A stretch of DNA of 64,000 nucleotides from Saccharina japonica (taxonomy: Eukaryota; Sar; Phaeophyceae; Laminariales; Laminariaceae): positions 494,002 to 558,001 of the forward strand of contig MEHQ01001542.1 of assembly GCA_008828725.1 (NCBI GenBank), written 5' to 3'. The notes beneath the pieces are model-generated. The model had not been told where the DNA came from. It made no database searches and saw only the letters and a program-made list of their open reading frames with translations. Below are positions 1-11,197 of this stretch, piece by piece. How positions within the stretch are numbered: position 1 is the stretch's first letter; every line of letters starts with the position of its first letter. A program made the position numbers and the translations under genes.

Positions 1-1315
1 ACCCGAAGGACTGCAGAAACAAATAGAGAAGGCACTAGAGTACACCAGGAAGTGGAGAGTGACCGCGAACGTAAAAAAGTGCGCAGTAGTTGTATGTAAC
101 GAAGATAAGGAGAGTCCGGTAACTTGTAAGTGGAAGTGGGGAGAAGATGAATTACCGATCGTAGACCAGTATACGTACCTTGGCGTAGAGATCTCAAAAG
201 ATTGCTCTTGGGACGCAGACATAAATAAAATAATAGGCAAGGGTAAGGCACACGTAGGCAAGATGGAAGCAGTCCTAACAGACTCGCACCTTGATACTAG
301 AATTAAGAGATGTATACTGATGAATGTGATTGTACCAAAGCTAGAATATGCAGGAGAAGTATGGGAAGGGAACGCGAAGCTCGTAAAACAGCTGGAAACA
401 GTACAGATGACAGCGCTAAAAAAGTACTAGGTGCTCAAGTACGACGAGTAATACAGTATTGAGAGCAGAACTAGGAATGTACCCACTTAAGACAAATAGA
501 GACGTGCGTAAGTTGAAATGGCAATATAAAGTAAAGAACATGCCAAATAAGAGGTTGCCAGCCATAGCGATAAAGCTGTATGGGAGAAAGTAACCAAAGG
601 GCGAGCTGGAATAAGGTGGGATAGCGTAGTCGGAGAAAGTATGGAAGGATATAGGAAACCAAAAAGAGATGCTGGCCATAGAGAAATTTAGCGGATACAA
701 GACAGAAGTAAAAGAAAGGATAGAAAGCAGGGAAAGGCTAGCGCTAAGAAAGAAGATAGAAGGGGAAGAACACTTAGAGATATACGGGGGGTTGAGAGAA
801 GGAATAGGAGATGAAAAGGTATCTGCAGGCCCAATGGACTTCGCGAAAAAGCTGAAACTTGCGATTTCGTGTAGGGGACCTGGACCTGCCAGAAAGAAGG
901 AGGAGGTATACCAGTAGCCGGGAGGAGGAGGAAGTAGATGCACAGATGTGCCCATGTGGCAAAGCCATAGAGAGTAGAATTCACATAGTGGGAGAATGTG
1001 AAAGGTAAAGGAGGAAAGGGATGTGCTAGAGGAGGAGATGAGGAAAATAGACGAGTGTGACATAGAGCAGTTTGGTACACTAAATAGTAGCGAGAAAACG
1101 ATCGCTATCTTAGGAGATAGATGGTGGCCACAGGCGGCGAAACAGGAAGGGGATAAGATTAGCAAAAAGTTTCTTTGTAATATATGGAAACAACGTAATG
1201 AGCGCCCAAGTGTTGGAGGTGTCTCTCTTAGGAGTAGGAACGGTGCTCCGTCTCGAAAGGGATGCGTGGTCAATGGTCAAATGACTAAGGCAAGCAACAA
1301 ATGAGTACGCCCCCC
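1..1315 (+). mobile_element. LINE A, 3' half of a non-LTR retrotransposon (degenerate)
   Basis: The window opens inside a non-LTR reverse transcriptase ORF (downstream of the catalytic box) and runs to a C-run at 1,309-1,324. The 3' terminus reads GCAACAAATGAGTACG followed by C. The same 3' end recurs antisense at 13,745-14,466, 14,467-14,545 and 27,540-28,061, which defines the family. The C-run passes directly into ADA2-derived exon sequence, so the element seems to have inserted at or beside a C-rich intron tract. The 5' part lies outside the window. Confidence 0.8.
2..1303 (+). pseudogene. LINE A reverse-transcriptase ORF, C-terminal part, broken
   Basis: Frame +2 is open from the window start to a stop at 428-430. 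It reads as the region after the RT palm: an amphipathic segment with LEYTRKW, then YTYLGVEIS, then LEYAGEVWEG, all typical of non-LTR RT C-termini. Coding similarity continues in shifted frames with internal stops between 430 and 960 (for instance 669-917). It ends in an open stretch, 1,023-1,304, finishing NGQMTKASNK and stop. A Cys/His motif (CPCG, then H and C about 10-15 residues on) lies near 945-1,000; the intact version is at 13,758-14,270 on the minus strand. Frameshifts and stops make this copy non-functional. Confidence 0.75.
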
Positions 1316-1355
1316 CCCCCCCCCGCGCCGTACCTCACGTGCGCAGATACAGTAG

Positions 1356-1475
1356 GAAGACCGCGAGCTGGGGGCTGTCCTCCGACCGCTGGAGGAGTGG
1401 TCCACCGCCGACGAGCACAGGGACTTCGTCGGCCGCCTTCTCCTCCTTCCCAAGGAGCTGCGGTGCGCGTTCCGG
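1356..1475 (+). pseudogene. ADA2 exon-7-like fragment, forward copy (locus 1)
   Basis: The reading frame from 1,356 (after a TAG acceptor-like site) is open and resembles ADA2 exon 7 at 20,212-20,321: a charged start (EDRELG), then TADEHRDFVG, then a Leu-rich stretch and PKELRC. The upstream sequence resembles the intron end of the true gene (ACGTGCGC before the acceptor). It is immediately followed by an inverted copy of the same exon, then by a TTG-rich tract like that after true exon 7. Confidence 0.65.
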
Positions 1476-1489
1476 CGCATAGTCGTTGA

Positions 1490-1660
1490 TTCGCACGGCA
1501 GCCTCTTGAACGGGAGGAGGAGGAGGAGGAGGTTGCCTACGAGGTCTGTGTGCTCGTCGGCGTAAGAATCCCACTCCAGCGGTTGCACCCTACCCCTCAA
1601 CTCGCGATCTTTGGGTTCCACCCGACGTACGATAGGATAATGCAGATGGAATGGGGGGGG
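1490..1660 (-). pseudogene. ADA2 exon-7-like fragment, inverted copy (locus 1)
   Basis: On the minus strand the frame reads VRRVEPKDRELRGRVQPLEW, then YADEHTDLVGNLLLL. This is the same ADA2 exon-7 segment, in opposite orientation to the copy just before it. Intron-derived flank is included (the G-run at 1,655-1,665 corresponds to the C-rich acceptor tract). The two copies meet tail to tail, giving an imperfect palindrome with arms of about 130 bp. Confidence 0.65.
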
Positions 1661-2068
1661 GGTGTTTGTGATTGTTGTTGGTTGTTGCTGCTGTTGGTGT
1701 TGCCGTTTGTTGTTGTTGTTGCCGTTGTGCTTATTTGTGTATCCCTTTTTGTTTTGCAAGTTTTGTATATGATTTAGCATATTCTCCCACAAGACTACCC
1801 ACCTCTCTCCCTGTGTCTTTCATTGTGTCTTTCTTTTTCCTATATTGGGTAGACTATCTCGCTAACCTTTCCTTTTATTCATCTGCCAGTCGCTGTCTCC
1901 ATGTACGGCTCTGCCTGTTATGCCTTTCTCTTTCTATGTTTGCTTTATGTTGCCTTTCTTTGTCTCTCTTTCTATCTGCCTCTCTCTCTAGCACCCCCTC
2001 TTTTTTTTGTCTCCCTTTCTCCCCCCCTCCTCCCCTCCCCCACCCCTCTCCCCTCTCTCGCTCACTAG
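1661..2068 (+). other. TTG-rich and C/T-rich intron-derived sequence
   Basis: A TTG/GTT microsatellite-like stretch (about 1,665-1,760) is followed by a long pyrimidine-rich tract ending CTCACTAG, an acceptor for the next ADA2-like exon. Both resemble parts of the true gene: the TTG-rich start of intron 7 and the C/T-rich end of intron 1. Open frames here are low-complexity shadows. Confidence 0.5.
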
Positions 2069-4800
2069 ATGTATTACATCCGATGCGCACAACGCATCGC
2101 TATGAAGACCGACGCGCGGGAGGTCGATCTCTGCACCAACTGCTTCCGGAAAATTATTGGAACCCTTCCCTTCCAGCACCACAGTACCTACCCGTACCGG
2201 GTCATGGACAAGATGCAGGACCCGGTCTACACATATGGGCGTTGCTTCATTTTCTTAGGTCCATGGTAGGGATGTAAACCTTCCCCGTATACCCGTCGTC
2301 CCGACGCTTGCCGTGGTGGTGTGGTAGAGCGGAGCCATGCCGGCCCGGGTAGGTGTTGCGGACGCACGTTGTGAGCTCCGAGGGAGACTCGCTCAGCACG
2401 TGCTTCCATGACACTTACCCGGGTCGGCACGGGTCTGTTCTTCCTGACCATTTCCTCAAGCGCCGGGACCACGGGAGCAAGGATAAGGTTGACATCCCTA
2501 TCACGGACCCCGGCAGCTGCTAAGCCTCCCTGCGCGGATTGAAGATGCGGTGAAATACGTAGGTAGCAAGTGTCGATAACAGGCGTTTTTGTCCGGGGGC
2601 GAATGTGATAGAGGACGGGGGGAGGAGGGAAGGTTGGCATCTCCTGGGGGGGGGTTCGGCCATACCTCTGGTCAGCTTCTGCTTGGCCCTCTCGTCTAGG
2701 CAGCGGTCGTACACCCCGATGTCGTCTACCTGTCACCTGCATTTTGTATCAGGGTTGTCGGTGAATCCAAACGTCGTGTCCTCGATAAGCTGAGCTCACT
2801 ACACCCGAAACACGAGATAGGCGATAACACAAGCGAGCGATCAAGGAGGGGGGTCGAGTGATCAAGGAGGGGGATCGAGTGAGCAAGGAGTGGGTTAGGA
2901 AGCTTTTGGGGGCGGACCCCCACGTTCACCACCCCCTGGGGGGAGACTTGACCACGAGCACGAATACTCGGTGGACGTGGCCAACATGGTGCTCGGTTAG
3001 TGGACCTTGGTTGCTTACTTCCGTGTCAAGTGTCGCGATGCGCGCTTAGCATGGAAGCAAGAAAGCGAGGCCCACCAACCGACCCACCCTGCTGATTACC
3101 TTCACCGAACGATCATGCTCATGATCAGAGGCTTCCCTCCGGATGTGGTAAACGTGGAGATCCACCTCGGGGAGCTTTCCAACCCACTGCTTGGTGGCTC
3201 TTTGCTCTTCCCTGATCGCTCGCTGTTGTCATCGTCTTTCTCGTGTTTTGGGTGGGGTGAACTCAGCTGCTTCTCGCCGATATGGCGGTATAGGTGTACT
3301 CGTACGGACGGTCCGAGGGCGAGGCAGGTGAAGCTGTGGATTGACGTGATTAGGGATGTACAACCACCACATAGACGAGAGAGGGAAGCGGAAGCTGGTT
3401 GTCATATGGAGCACACACAACCTGCTGGACTCTAAGAAAGCAGTGCCAGTGGTTCTCAGCTCCCAAGATCATGCCCAAGATGGAGATTGATATATCAGCT
3501 CCTTCCAAGGTGAAGATTTATACATTTTGCTCAAAACGAATATCCACCGGCGGGTGGATTATAACGTTATTAATAGAACTGCTGCACTACTGTACCAGGT
3601 ATATACTGACCCTTTTTCACTACCGTCACTGCAACCAACCCCGTTTATGTATATGAAAAAACACCTCGATGGTGAGATCAAGGATTTCGTCGAACCTCAT
3701 TCGTGCACGCTGCGTATGGTACTATATACTGTATGTACACTCATAGTAATACTTCGATCGCGTGTGCTGTGGGTGGGTTGTGTGTAGGGGCAGGAAGGAT
3801 ATATCACAGGCCGGTGACTCTACTGCTGGGGGGTCGAACGCTTGGAATAAAGGGCACTATTGTGCTTTGTTTCAGTTGGGAAAAGGCTAAGCTCACGACG
3901 CTACTGTAACTGAATTGTACAGCACAGCTGTATACTCGTGACTGGTGTATTATATTATATCATGCGGTGCATCGTTTTCTTTGAAGGCGCAGCAAGTAAG
4001 TGTGATCGGAGCCAAGAAGAGAGCCTTAAGGTGAAAAACACTGTGAAGCGTGTGTTTTGCTGTTCGCACATTTGCATCATATTCCTTCATTATTAGTGGA
4101 AAGTAACAGCCACGACCAAAACAAAAGATCACAACTATGAGTGATACTTGTTATTTCGCGTTTTCGTCCCTTCTACAGTATGTGTCGTCCCCGAGCCGAG
4201 CTTATGCTTGTTTATTGACGAGTAATACTTACACATTGTTATATGGCCTTGGCACGCATTCTTACGAAACGCCTGTCCATGGTGCCTCGAGTGTGCTGCG
4301 CTTGAAGGCGCGTGTATGGCCGTGTTTAGGTGGGAGGCGTTGACGCCCCCCCCCCTCCCACCCTGACTGTGTGAAGTACTACAGCATAGTATAGTGTGAT
4401 CCTCAAGTTGTGTGCACCTATCGACTGAACCTCCCTTGCTTATCTGTTTGTTCGACGCTTGGTTTATTTCCGCCATTAGGCGATTCTAGCTTTTCCATCT
4501 TTTAAGGTTCCATTTTCCATTTTCCACTATCCAGTTCCCGTTTCCCATCTCTTCATGTTTCGTTATAAATCCTCCTTTTTTCATTTTCATGTTCATATCT
4601 TTCACCCGCCCCTCCCCCCGCCACGCTCCCCCTCGTTTCATCTGCATTACTCTTGTCATACGTGCGCTGGGTGTTTCTGGTAGACCGCGAGCTCAGGGCT
4701 AGGCGCAGACCGCTTGCACGAATCAGTACGGCGGAATATCACTAAAGCTCATCAACAACCTCCTCCTGCCCAAGAAGCTGCGGTGCGCGTTTTGTTGACC
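2069..4800 (+). pseudogene. ADA2 pseudogene, segmental duplicate retaining introns
   Basis: Pieces occur in the same order as in the ADA2 gene at 10.96-23.17 kb. The ZZ exon is at 2,069-2,247 (YYIRCA, EVDLCTNCF, FQHHSTYPYRVMD). An exon-4-like piece at about 2,404-2,550 reads GRHGSVLPDHF. The end of exon 5 is at about 2,880-2,998 (HPLGG, then in another frame DHEHEYSVDVANM). An exon-6-like piece at about 3,263-3,480 reads LLLADM before an early stop, and exon 7 is at about 4,690-4,800. Intron sequence is shared too: the GT region after exon 4, the block before exon 6 (TTTTGGGTGGGGTGAAC), and a repeat remnant in intron 6. That points to a genomic duplication, not a retrocopy. Exons 1 and 3 (SANT) and the Ala/Thr repeat of exon 5 are missing. 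Stops, frameshifts and lost splice sites mark it as dead. Confidence 0.75.
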
Positions 4801-4801
4801 C

Positions 4802-4940
4802 GCACCGCAGCTTCATGGACAAGAGGGGGTTCTTGATGGGCTTTCGTGATTTTTGCGCCGTGCTGAACCGCTCCAGCGGCTGGAACCTAGCCCTCACTTC
4901 GCGGTATTCCTGTATCACCCGGCGCACGTACGACGACAGG
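4802..4940 (-). pseudogene. ADA2 exon-7-like fragment, inverted copy (locus 2)
   Basis: The minus frame reads RRVIQEYREVRARFQPLERF, then decays (NPLLSMKLRC). This is exon 7 of ADA2 again, inverted with respect to the forward copy at 4,690-4,800. Its flank (G-run at 4,963-4,969, TTG-rich tract from 4,970) matches the arrangement at 1,490-1,760, so both loci have exon, inverted exon, then TTG-rich intron. Confidence 0.65.
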
Positions 4941-5061
4941 ATAATACAGATAAAGTATGAAGAGGGGGGGTTGTTTTGTTGGGTTGCCGTTGTTGTGCTT
5001 TACTGTTGTTGTTGCAAGTGCGACGCAGCTAACACAGGCCGTCCTATCGAATTCGAATTTG

Positions 5062-5360
5062 GTCCGCTATGCAACACTACGATGTATCCAATATCGAAAT
5101 CGTATCCGTTGGTTTTTTCGTCTTTCGGCGTCCTAGCGAATTCGACTTTTGTCCGCTATGCAACACTACGATTTATCCAATATCGAAATCGTATCCGTTA
5201 GTTTTTTTCGTCTGTCGGCGTCCTATCGAATTCGAATTTCGTCCGCTATGCAACACTACGCCGATCGCGTAGTGTTGCATAGCGGACAAAATTCGAATTC
5301 GATAGGACGCCGACAGACGAAAAAAACTAACGGATACGATCTCGATATTGGATGAATCGA
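5062..5360 (+). repeat. ~90-bp tandem repeat ending in a palindrome
   Basis: The block GTCCGCTATGCAACACTACG recurs at 5,062, 5,151 and 5,241 (spacing 89-90 bp). Each copy is followed by AATATCGAAATCGTATCCGT and GGCGTCCTA. A fourth copy at about 5,267-5,359 is inverted. The last direct copy and the inverted copy form near-perfect arms of about 92 bp around a centre near 5,264. Confidence 0.9.
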
Positions 5361-5364
5361 ACTT

Positions 5365-6445
5365 TCGTTCAGTGTCAACACAAAAAAAAACGGGATGCCA
5401 GGTGTTGGAGGGCACAAACACGTGACATATCGTACCATATATCATATATCGAAAGCTCGATCTATCATATTTCGATATATCGAAACTCTATATGATATCA
5501 TGCGATAAGCAGTAGCGAGAATGTACCAGCGGTATCGCTGTGCCAGCGAAGTGTCACAGCATGTCAGACAACCAAAGCATGCCAGGCACCCACAAATACT
5601 CTGAAAGCATACCAGGAAACCGCAAACAGAGTAATAGCGTGTCAGACCACTATGACGTGTCTTGCAGCGCATCAGAGAGTATCACGGATATCAGACAGTC
5701 ACAGCCACAGCATATGGCTTACCGCATGTTGTCAGCCAACCACAGCGTGTCTCACAGCATGTGACAGAGGTTTCAGAGCGTACCAGCAGAGAGTGCCACA
5801 TAATGCCGCAGCATTTGCCAGGCAACCGCAGTACGCCGCAAGCTACTTGCGGTTCAGGCGTAGCATCAAGCTTACATTCGTGCGACAATATTAAATGAGC
5901 AATAATTATAATTTCGAAGTAAGGCAGGCGAATGGGCAACGGGAAGGGCAGAAAAAACAAAAACAAAAAAGACGGCCATTGTCCTTCACGATGAATATAT
6001 GTACAACATTTTGAAACCACCTTTTGACGCAACTTGCAAAGAAACTAAGTGCTTATCGACTGCTTCGGTCAAACTCACGCCTGGCATCTTCGTACTCATT
6101 GAAAATGTTGTCCACTGAAAATACCCTACCCTTGAGGGGGTGCTGTTAAGCGGCACATTCAAGACGGTGTTGACCCCCTCGTTTTGGGGATAGTCTACCG
6201 TTTCAGGCTATATATTAAAGTTAACCCTCACACAACACATACCTGGTATAGCATAATGCCCCACCAGCACCCCATACAACAGAGTACAACACCTACACCA
6301 TGCCACACCGTACGTAGCCGCACCACAGCACATTAAAGCCACACCAAAGCCACACCACGGTAGCACCACAATACAACACAACACAACCACCACAGCCACA
6401 CCACACCAAACGACAAAACACAACACAACACCTCCCCAACTTAAC
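5365..6445. other. Low-complexity sequence, no supported gene
   Basis: 5,540-5,860 is a degenerate array of short units containing CAGCATGTCAGACAACC-like sequence, which gives Ser/His/Gln-rich open frames on both strands. 6,235-6,430 is a CACCAC/ACAACAC-rich stretch. I see no conserved coding signal between them. Confidence 0.5.
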
Positions 6446-6458
6446 CCCTCCCTCCCCT

Positions 6459-6540
6459 CTCAGGAGTATGTGGTGGATCTAGAGGGCAAGGTTAAGGAGC
6501 TGGAAGGCTTCTGCACCGAAGCCCTCGACGAACTCGACTA
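6459..6540 (+). CDS. Possible last exon of an unidentified gene
   Basis: A C/T-rich tract and CTCAG acceptor are followed by an open frame GAG TAT GTG GTG ... to a TAG at 6,538-6,540. It encodes a short acidic, heptad-like peptide (YVVDLEGKVKELEG, then CTEALDELD). This could be the tail of a coiled-coil or leucine-zipper protein, or a remnant of the ADA2 duplicate (exon 8 also reads as a charged helix). No partner exon was recognised. Confidence 0.3.
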
Positions 6541-7257
6541 GGAAAGAGCCAACACTGCCGCCTTTTGACAGCAGCGTTAGGAGCCAAGTGATGAAATCAC
6601 TTCGGAGGCGGGCTCTACTGTAACAATTCTGACTATAGTGGTCAGAGGGAGACACACGCGAGTAAAGGGCGGATACGAGGGATGCTATTACCGGTGGGCG
6701 TATGTAGTAATCGGAACCAAAAATAGACCCCAAAACCACATGTCCCGCACATTTTAATGAGCCCTCTTTGGTTCTGATTTATGTCTTCCCCCTGTAATAC
6801 GTACGAGTGATGAGAGGGGGGGGACACTCGACTAACTAAGGGGACACAACTAGGAGGGCAGGGACAAAAGTGATTTTTTTAGTGATGCCGTGGGCGACTA
6901 GCGGGCCGCCTCGTGCACAGAGCGGGACAAGCCCTTCCTTTCCCCTCCCTCTAGTTTGTCTCGCGTGCCATGCTTTCTTTTGGCATCGGTGCGGTGGTTG
7001 ACGGTGGTTTTGGCCTTGCTTTGAGAGGGGTTCGAGATACGGGATATTTCGCCTCCAACCCCCCCCCCCCTGCCCCCTCCCTTCCTTATCTACTTTTTGC
7101 TTTTGTTTCTGCTTTTGACGCCGTCGTGCATTGCATGGTATATTTCGAGAGAGAGAGAGCTGGGCTTTCGAGCGATATGGAGGCGTCTGCGTCGTTGCTG
7201 GGAAGAAAACGTAGTGTATAGTTTTTGACTTCTCGCGAATGCCCCCCTCCCCCTTAT
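6541..7257. other. No gene recognised
   Basis: Mixed sequence with C-runs (7,058-7,080) and a short GA-rich tract (7,145-7,160). Open frames on both strands lack recognisable domains. Confidence 0.4.
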
Positions 7258-7333
7258 TAAGGTGCCGTCTAGGGTCTATCATCATACGACTTCGACCATG
7301 CATGAACATGAGTACCCCGCTCCCCCCCCCGCC
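7258..7333 (+). mobile_element. LINE B 3'-end fragment
   Basis: About 75 bp matching the B family terminus: AGGGTCTATCATCATACGAC, then ACCATGCATGAACATGAGTAC, then a C-rich run. It is bounded on both sides by C-rich sequence. Confidence 0.75.
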
Positions 7334-9675
7334 CACACGCCCCCGGTGGCATGATTGGTTGTGTTTTTTTTTATTTTGGAGAGAGAAGTCAACCCCTCTA
7401 CAACTGCCTCCACGTTTGTGGGGACGTTCTACTTCGAGTAAGTGTGGGGTCATTTCTGCAGTAGCACCGTATATGACAGTGTATATCACACCCCCTGGGG
7501 TGAATTTCAAAGCGAATTTTCACCATAATAAGCAGGGAGGCACAGAAAACGAAAAAGGCGGGTTTCGGAGCATCTATCTCGTCGACATCTTTCCATAGAC
7601 GGGCCGCTCGGGGTTAGCGCTCCACCGGTCGTCGAGCAAATCAGCGTCGAAATTCGTCCGAGGGGGTGTGGTATACAGTGTCATATACGGTAATAGCACC
7701 GTGGGTGTGGTATACAGTGTCATATTCGGTAATAGCACCGTGTTTCAGGCTGTGGTCGCTCGGCTTCCCACGCTCCGCGGCGTCTGACTTTTTTTCTATT
7801 TTTCGTAGAAGCGCTTCATTTAGCGACTCGCTTTTTTTAATTGTGATGGATGAAAATAGGAACATATGGCGGGCAATTTAAATTCAGTTAGAACGAAAAA
7901 TGATATTTCCTGCTTGTGCCCTCTGTCCCGACTCGTACATGTCATACCCCCCCTCCCAACGTAGGAGGGTCTTGTGATATTTTGGCGTTGCGTGTAGGCT
8001 GGATCAGTAGGGGTGGGGGGTTACTATACCGGGGAGTAGACGGAGGGCGCCCGGTCGGTCGGGGGACCGCACGGACTCTCCACGTAAAAGGGATGCCGTA
8101 AAGTGAGAATGAGTGGGGTGTACTCATTTCCTGGGGGGGGGGGGGATCTCCGTGATGTCGTCACATGCTCGTCCTTAACAACGCCTCCTCGTAGTGTTTG
8201 ACGGAGTGCTGGGTAGTAGTGTTGTCTGGGGGGAGGGGGGGCGTGAATGAGGGCGGGTGCGCCATCTACAGTAGGAGGGAGTTAGGGTGGAGGAGGCATC
8301 ATGATTGTTAGAGGGCAATGCGTTGTGCTACACCAGGTGCCCGTATGCTGGTAGTATGTACTGAGTACCAGGGTATGTATGAGTTTGTTGGAGTTTACTG
8401 GAGTTTGCCTCGGAAATTAGTGCTATTCGCTACATGGGGACGGGTGGGGTGTATGTGTGTTCATTGCCCGGCACGTTCAGGTCGTGTTTCCCGTTTGATA
8501 AGTGCGTGGTTGTATCTCTGTCAGGGGCATGAAGCACTGCGTCACAGGTGATAATTTTATAGCTAAATCTACAGTTTTGCGCTTGCTTCGTATTTGTGCG
8601 CCGTCTATTCGGAGCTTGTTTGTCTTTGTTTTGGTTTTGGTTTCATGCGACCACCGCCCGAAATAGCTCTTGACATTTTTTTTGTGTATGTACTGAAGTA
8701 TGCGGTGCTAGGCGTCTCTTTCGCTGTCTTTGATTTTTGTATACCCGGGGTATATTATACACACCGGTGGTAGCTCGAGGAGGTGCTGGTACTCAGGTAC
8801 TACTGCAGCATATACGCTGTGCTTGTTTTGTGTGCTCTTGTTTTGGTTTGGTTTGTTATTTGCTCGATTTTTTATTTTTACTTTGTTCTTGTTTTCTGCT
8901 CTCTTCTTTCTTCCTTTTTGACGATGATGATAGTGTTGGCCCCATCGATCTACTATACATTATTGCATGTTCCCACTGGTTGGTTGGTTTGAAACATTCT
9001 CAGCAAGTAAGAGGTTGGATCGATGAGGGGTGGGTTTATTTGGTGTTCCTAGGATACGTGCTCTGCTCGTTCGTGGAGAATTTTGTGATGTGTTTTTAGT
9101 GAGTAGTGGTCAAGATAGACAGATTATGATGAATCCGATGGATTTAAGTGGTGATGATGGAGATATTAATGCTGATCCTGATCACGATGAGGATAATGGC
9201 GGACTGTTGTTATGCTATTGGCGTGCTTTGTGCTTACATGGCGCGGTATCCATCACGCTATCCGACACGGTATAATGCACACATGTATGTGTATATCCAA
9301 TTCCTCGCGACGACAGAAGTCACAGACACCACGTTATCTAGCATGTATATATCATATATGCCGGTAACTAACGGTCATTCGGTCGGTAAACAAGCAGTAT
9401 AGGTACAGCCGGCCGGGATCCCAACCCCCCCCCTGCATAAACAATGTCGGCCTACGAGTAAAACAATCTTGTGGAAACGTCCAACAGCACTATAATGAAG
9501 CACACCGTTAGGCGTACCGAATCGAGAGGTTGTCCACATGTACCATCTTGGGTTTGCTACAGTGCATTGTGTAACGTCTCCACAACAACACAGCTTTTTT
9601 TTCATGCCCACATTATGCAAAAAGGGGGGGGCCAATGTCTCCATAACGTTTTTTTACCCCCACCTTATTATACAG
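7334..9675. other. Repeat-rich sequence without recognised genes
   Basis: Contains a direct duplication at about 7,670-7,740 (GTGTGGTATACAGTGTCATAT twice), G-runs at 8,132-8,144 and 8,230-8,240, and T/G-rich stretches. An acidic open frame at 9,128-9,215 (DGDINADPDHDED) lacks clear splice sites and is not called. Confidence 0.4.
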
Positions 9676-9751
9676 CGCGGGGGGGGTGTACTCATGTCGT
9701 GCACGGCCGTAGTCCTATGACCATAGACCCTCGCATCGGGGGGGGGGGGGC
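9676..9751 (-). mobile_element. LINE B 3'-end fragment between two G-runs
   Basis: GTGTACTCATGTCGTGCACG, then CCATAGACCCTCGCATC: about 60 bp of the B terminus in antisense, with a G-run on each side (8 and 12 G). The small size and double G border suggest either insertion next to a pre-existing G-run or very short reverse transcripts. Confidence 0.75.
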
Positions 9752-9779
9752 TGTAAGGAGATAGAGCAGTGATACGTAG

Positions 9780-10560
9780 TTGGTTAGTTGTGCTTCACAA
9801 CCAACAAACAGGCAATCACTCGCGTTTCGCCGTTCCTTCTCTTGCTGGCATCGCTTGGGCCATACATCACACAGCGCGCAGTGTCTGTCCCTATCTATCT
9901 ATCGCACTGCACGGTACGGTACGACATCATGTGTATCCGTATCCGCGTGACGGGGTCATTACGGGTACCACGGCTGGTACTGCCTGTGTAATACCCGTAT
10001 CTTCTAGTTAACTATTTGAACGGTAAAACGGTAAAACGGCCATTCGGAAGTAGGTACGATTGGTTCATCAATGAAAACAATGAAAAAAACGCTTCGCCCT
10101 CCTTTTGGCTGGCGTCCCGAGGGTCACACAGCTTGGACTCTATCTGTCACTTGGTACGGTACGCTATGGATATTATATATCCGTGTCCGCGCGACGGAGT
10201 CACAGGTATATACCACGGTATGTATCAAACCCGTATCTGAGTAACGGGTAACGGGCGTCAGGTGAGGTACGGTTGCTTCGTCATCATTATCATCATCATC
10301 AATCAACCGACCGCCACCCCCCTTGGTGGCATCGCGCGGGTCACACAAAATAATAGCAGTTGTGGTACTGGTATCTTTCGCATGGTATACGGTAGGCTAT
10401 GGATATCCACATCAGCGCGAAGGAGCCGCAGGCACCATGCAGAAGTAGCGCACTCGTGTGTGATGTAGGGTAACAGGTATCAATGGCCATCCAGCATAGA
10501 TACGGTACAGGGTACAACGGTAACTAACTGGTAACGGTTGCTTCATCTGGACAGGATCTA
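9780..10560 (+). repeat. Degenerate ~240-bp tandem repeat, about three copies
   Basis: Recurring landmarks in order: a block near GGCATCGCGCGGGTCACACA (about 9,850, 10,110, 10,325), a GGTACGGTACG block with a GATATCC-like sequence (about 9,910, 10,155, 10,390), a GACGGAGTCAC-like block, and GGTAACGG near the unit end. Divergence is high. Confidence 0.6.
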
Positions 10561-10963
10561 AACGACTTTGAGATGAATCCCGTCTTTTGGTGAATTTCGG
10601 GGTACAACTTCAGTATCTCACACAGCACGGATCGAGTAATAAATAACTAGCACTGATAACGTGTCCACGTTGAACACCCTTTCGGTGGAGTCTCCCCCGG
10701 TTCGGATGCCAGCGCATACACCCAGCGGTATGGCAGGGTGTGCCAGGTAACAGACGACACTGAACAAAACAAAAAGTGCGGCCCAACCTGCCAACCGACG
10801 CGTCCCTATGTCCCTACGTATACACCCCTTCAACTTCAGTAGAAACCCAATTTTTGAGTGCCTCCGCGTCGTCTGCTGCCGCATGCCGCACCAACACAAG
10901 GTCTATCGGCAAAGATTTTCGGTTGTGGCTGGTTGCGAGAGAGTGAGAGACTAGAAGACGAAC

Positions 10964-11197
10964 ATGGCTCAATCGAACGGGGGCTCGACCCCTCCGCTTG
11001 GTGGAGGATCCGCGCCGGTGCACAAGCGCGCTCGCGAGGAATCTGCCAACGATGCTGGGGATTGTGATGAAGTGCGGGGACACTGCTGCCCTGCGCCCAC
11101 GGCGGAGGAGAACAGGCAAGCAGCCATCAACATGTTCCCGTACCCAGACCCGGAAAAGGTCCACCCTTGCGACGAGTGCGGCAAGGATGTACGAGAG
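10964..11197 (+). CDS. ADA2: ADA2 exon 1 (start, first ZZ cysteine pair)
   Basis: ATG in context GACGAACATGGC. It encodes 78 residues, a polar N-terminus ending CDECGKDVRE, and closes on GAG before the donor GTAAGT, phase 0. C69 and C72 are the first Cys pair of the ZZ finger, and the frame continues directly into exon 2. Confidence 0.85.

Noticed and set aside
416..1273. 285-codon open frame on the minus strand
   Set aside because: Antisense shadow of the LINE A ORF; the plus strand carries the recognisable RT C-terminal motifs.
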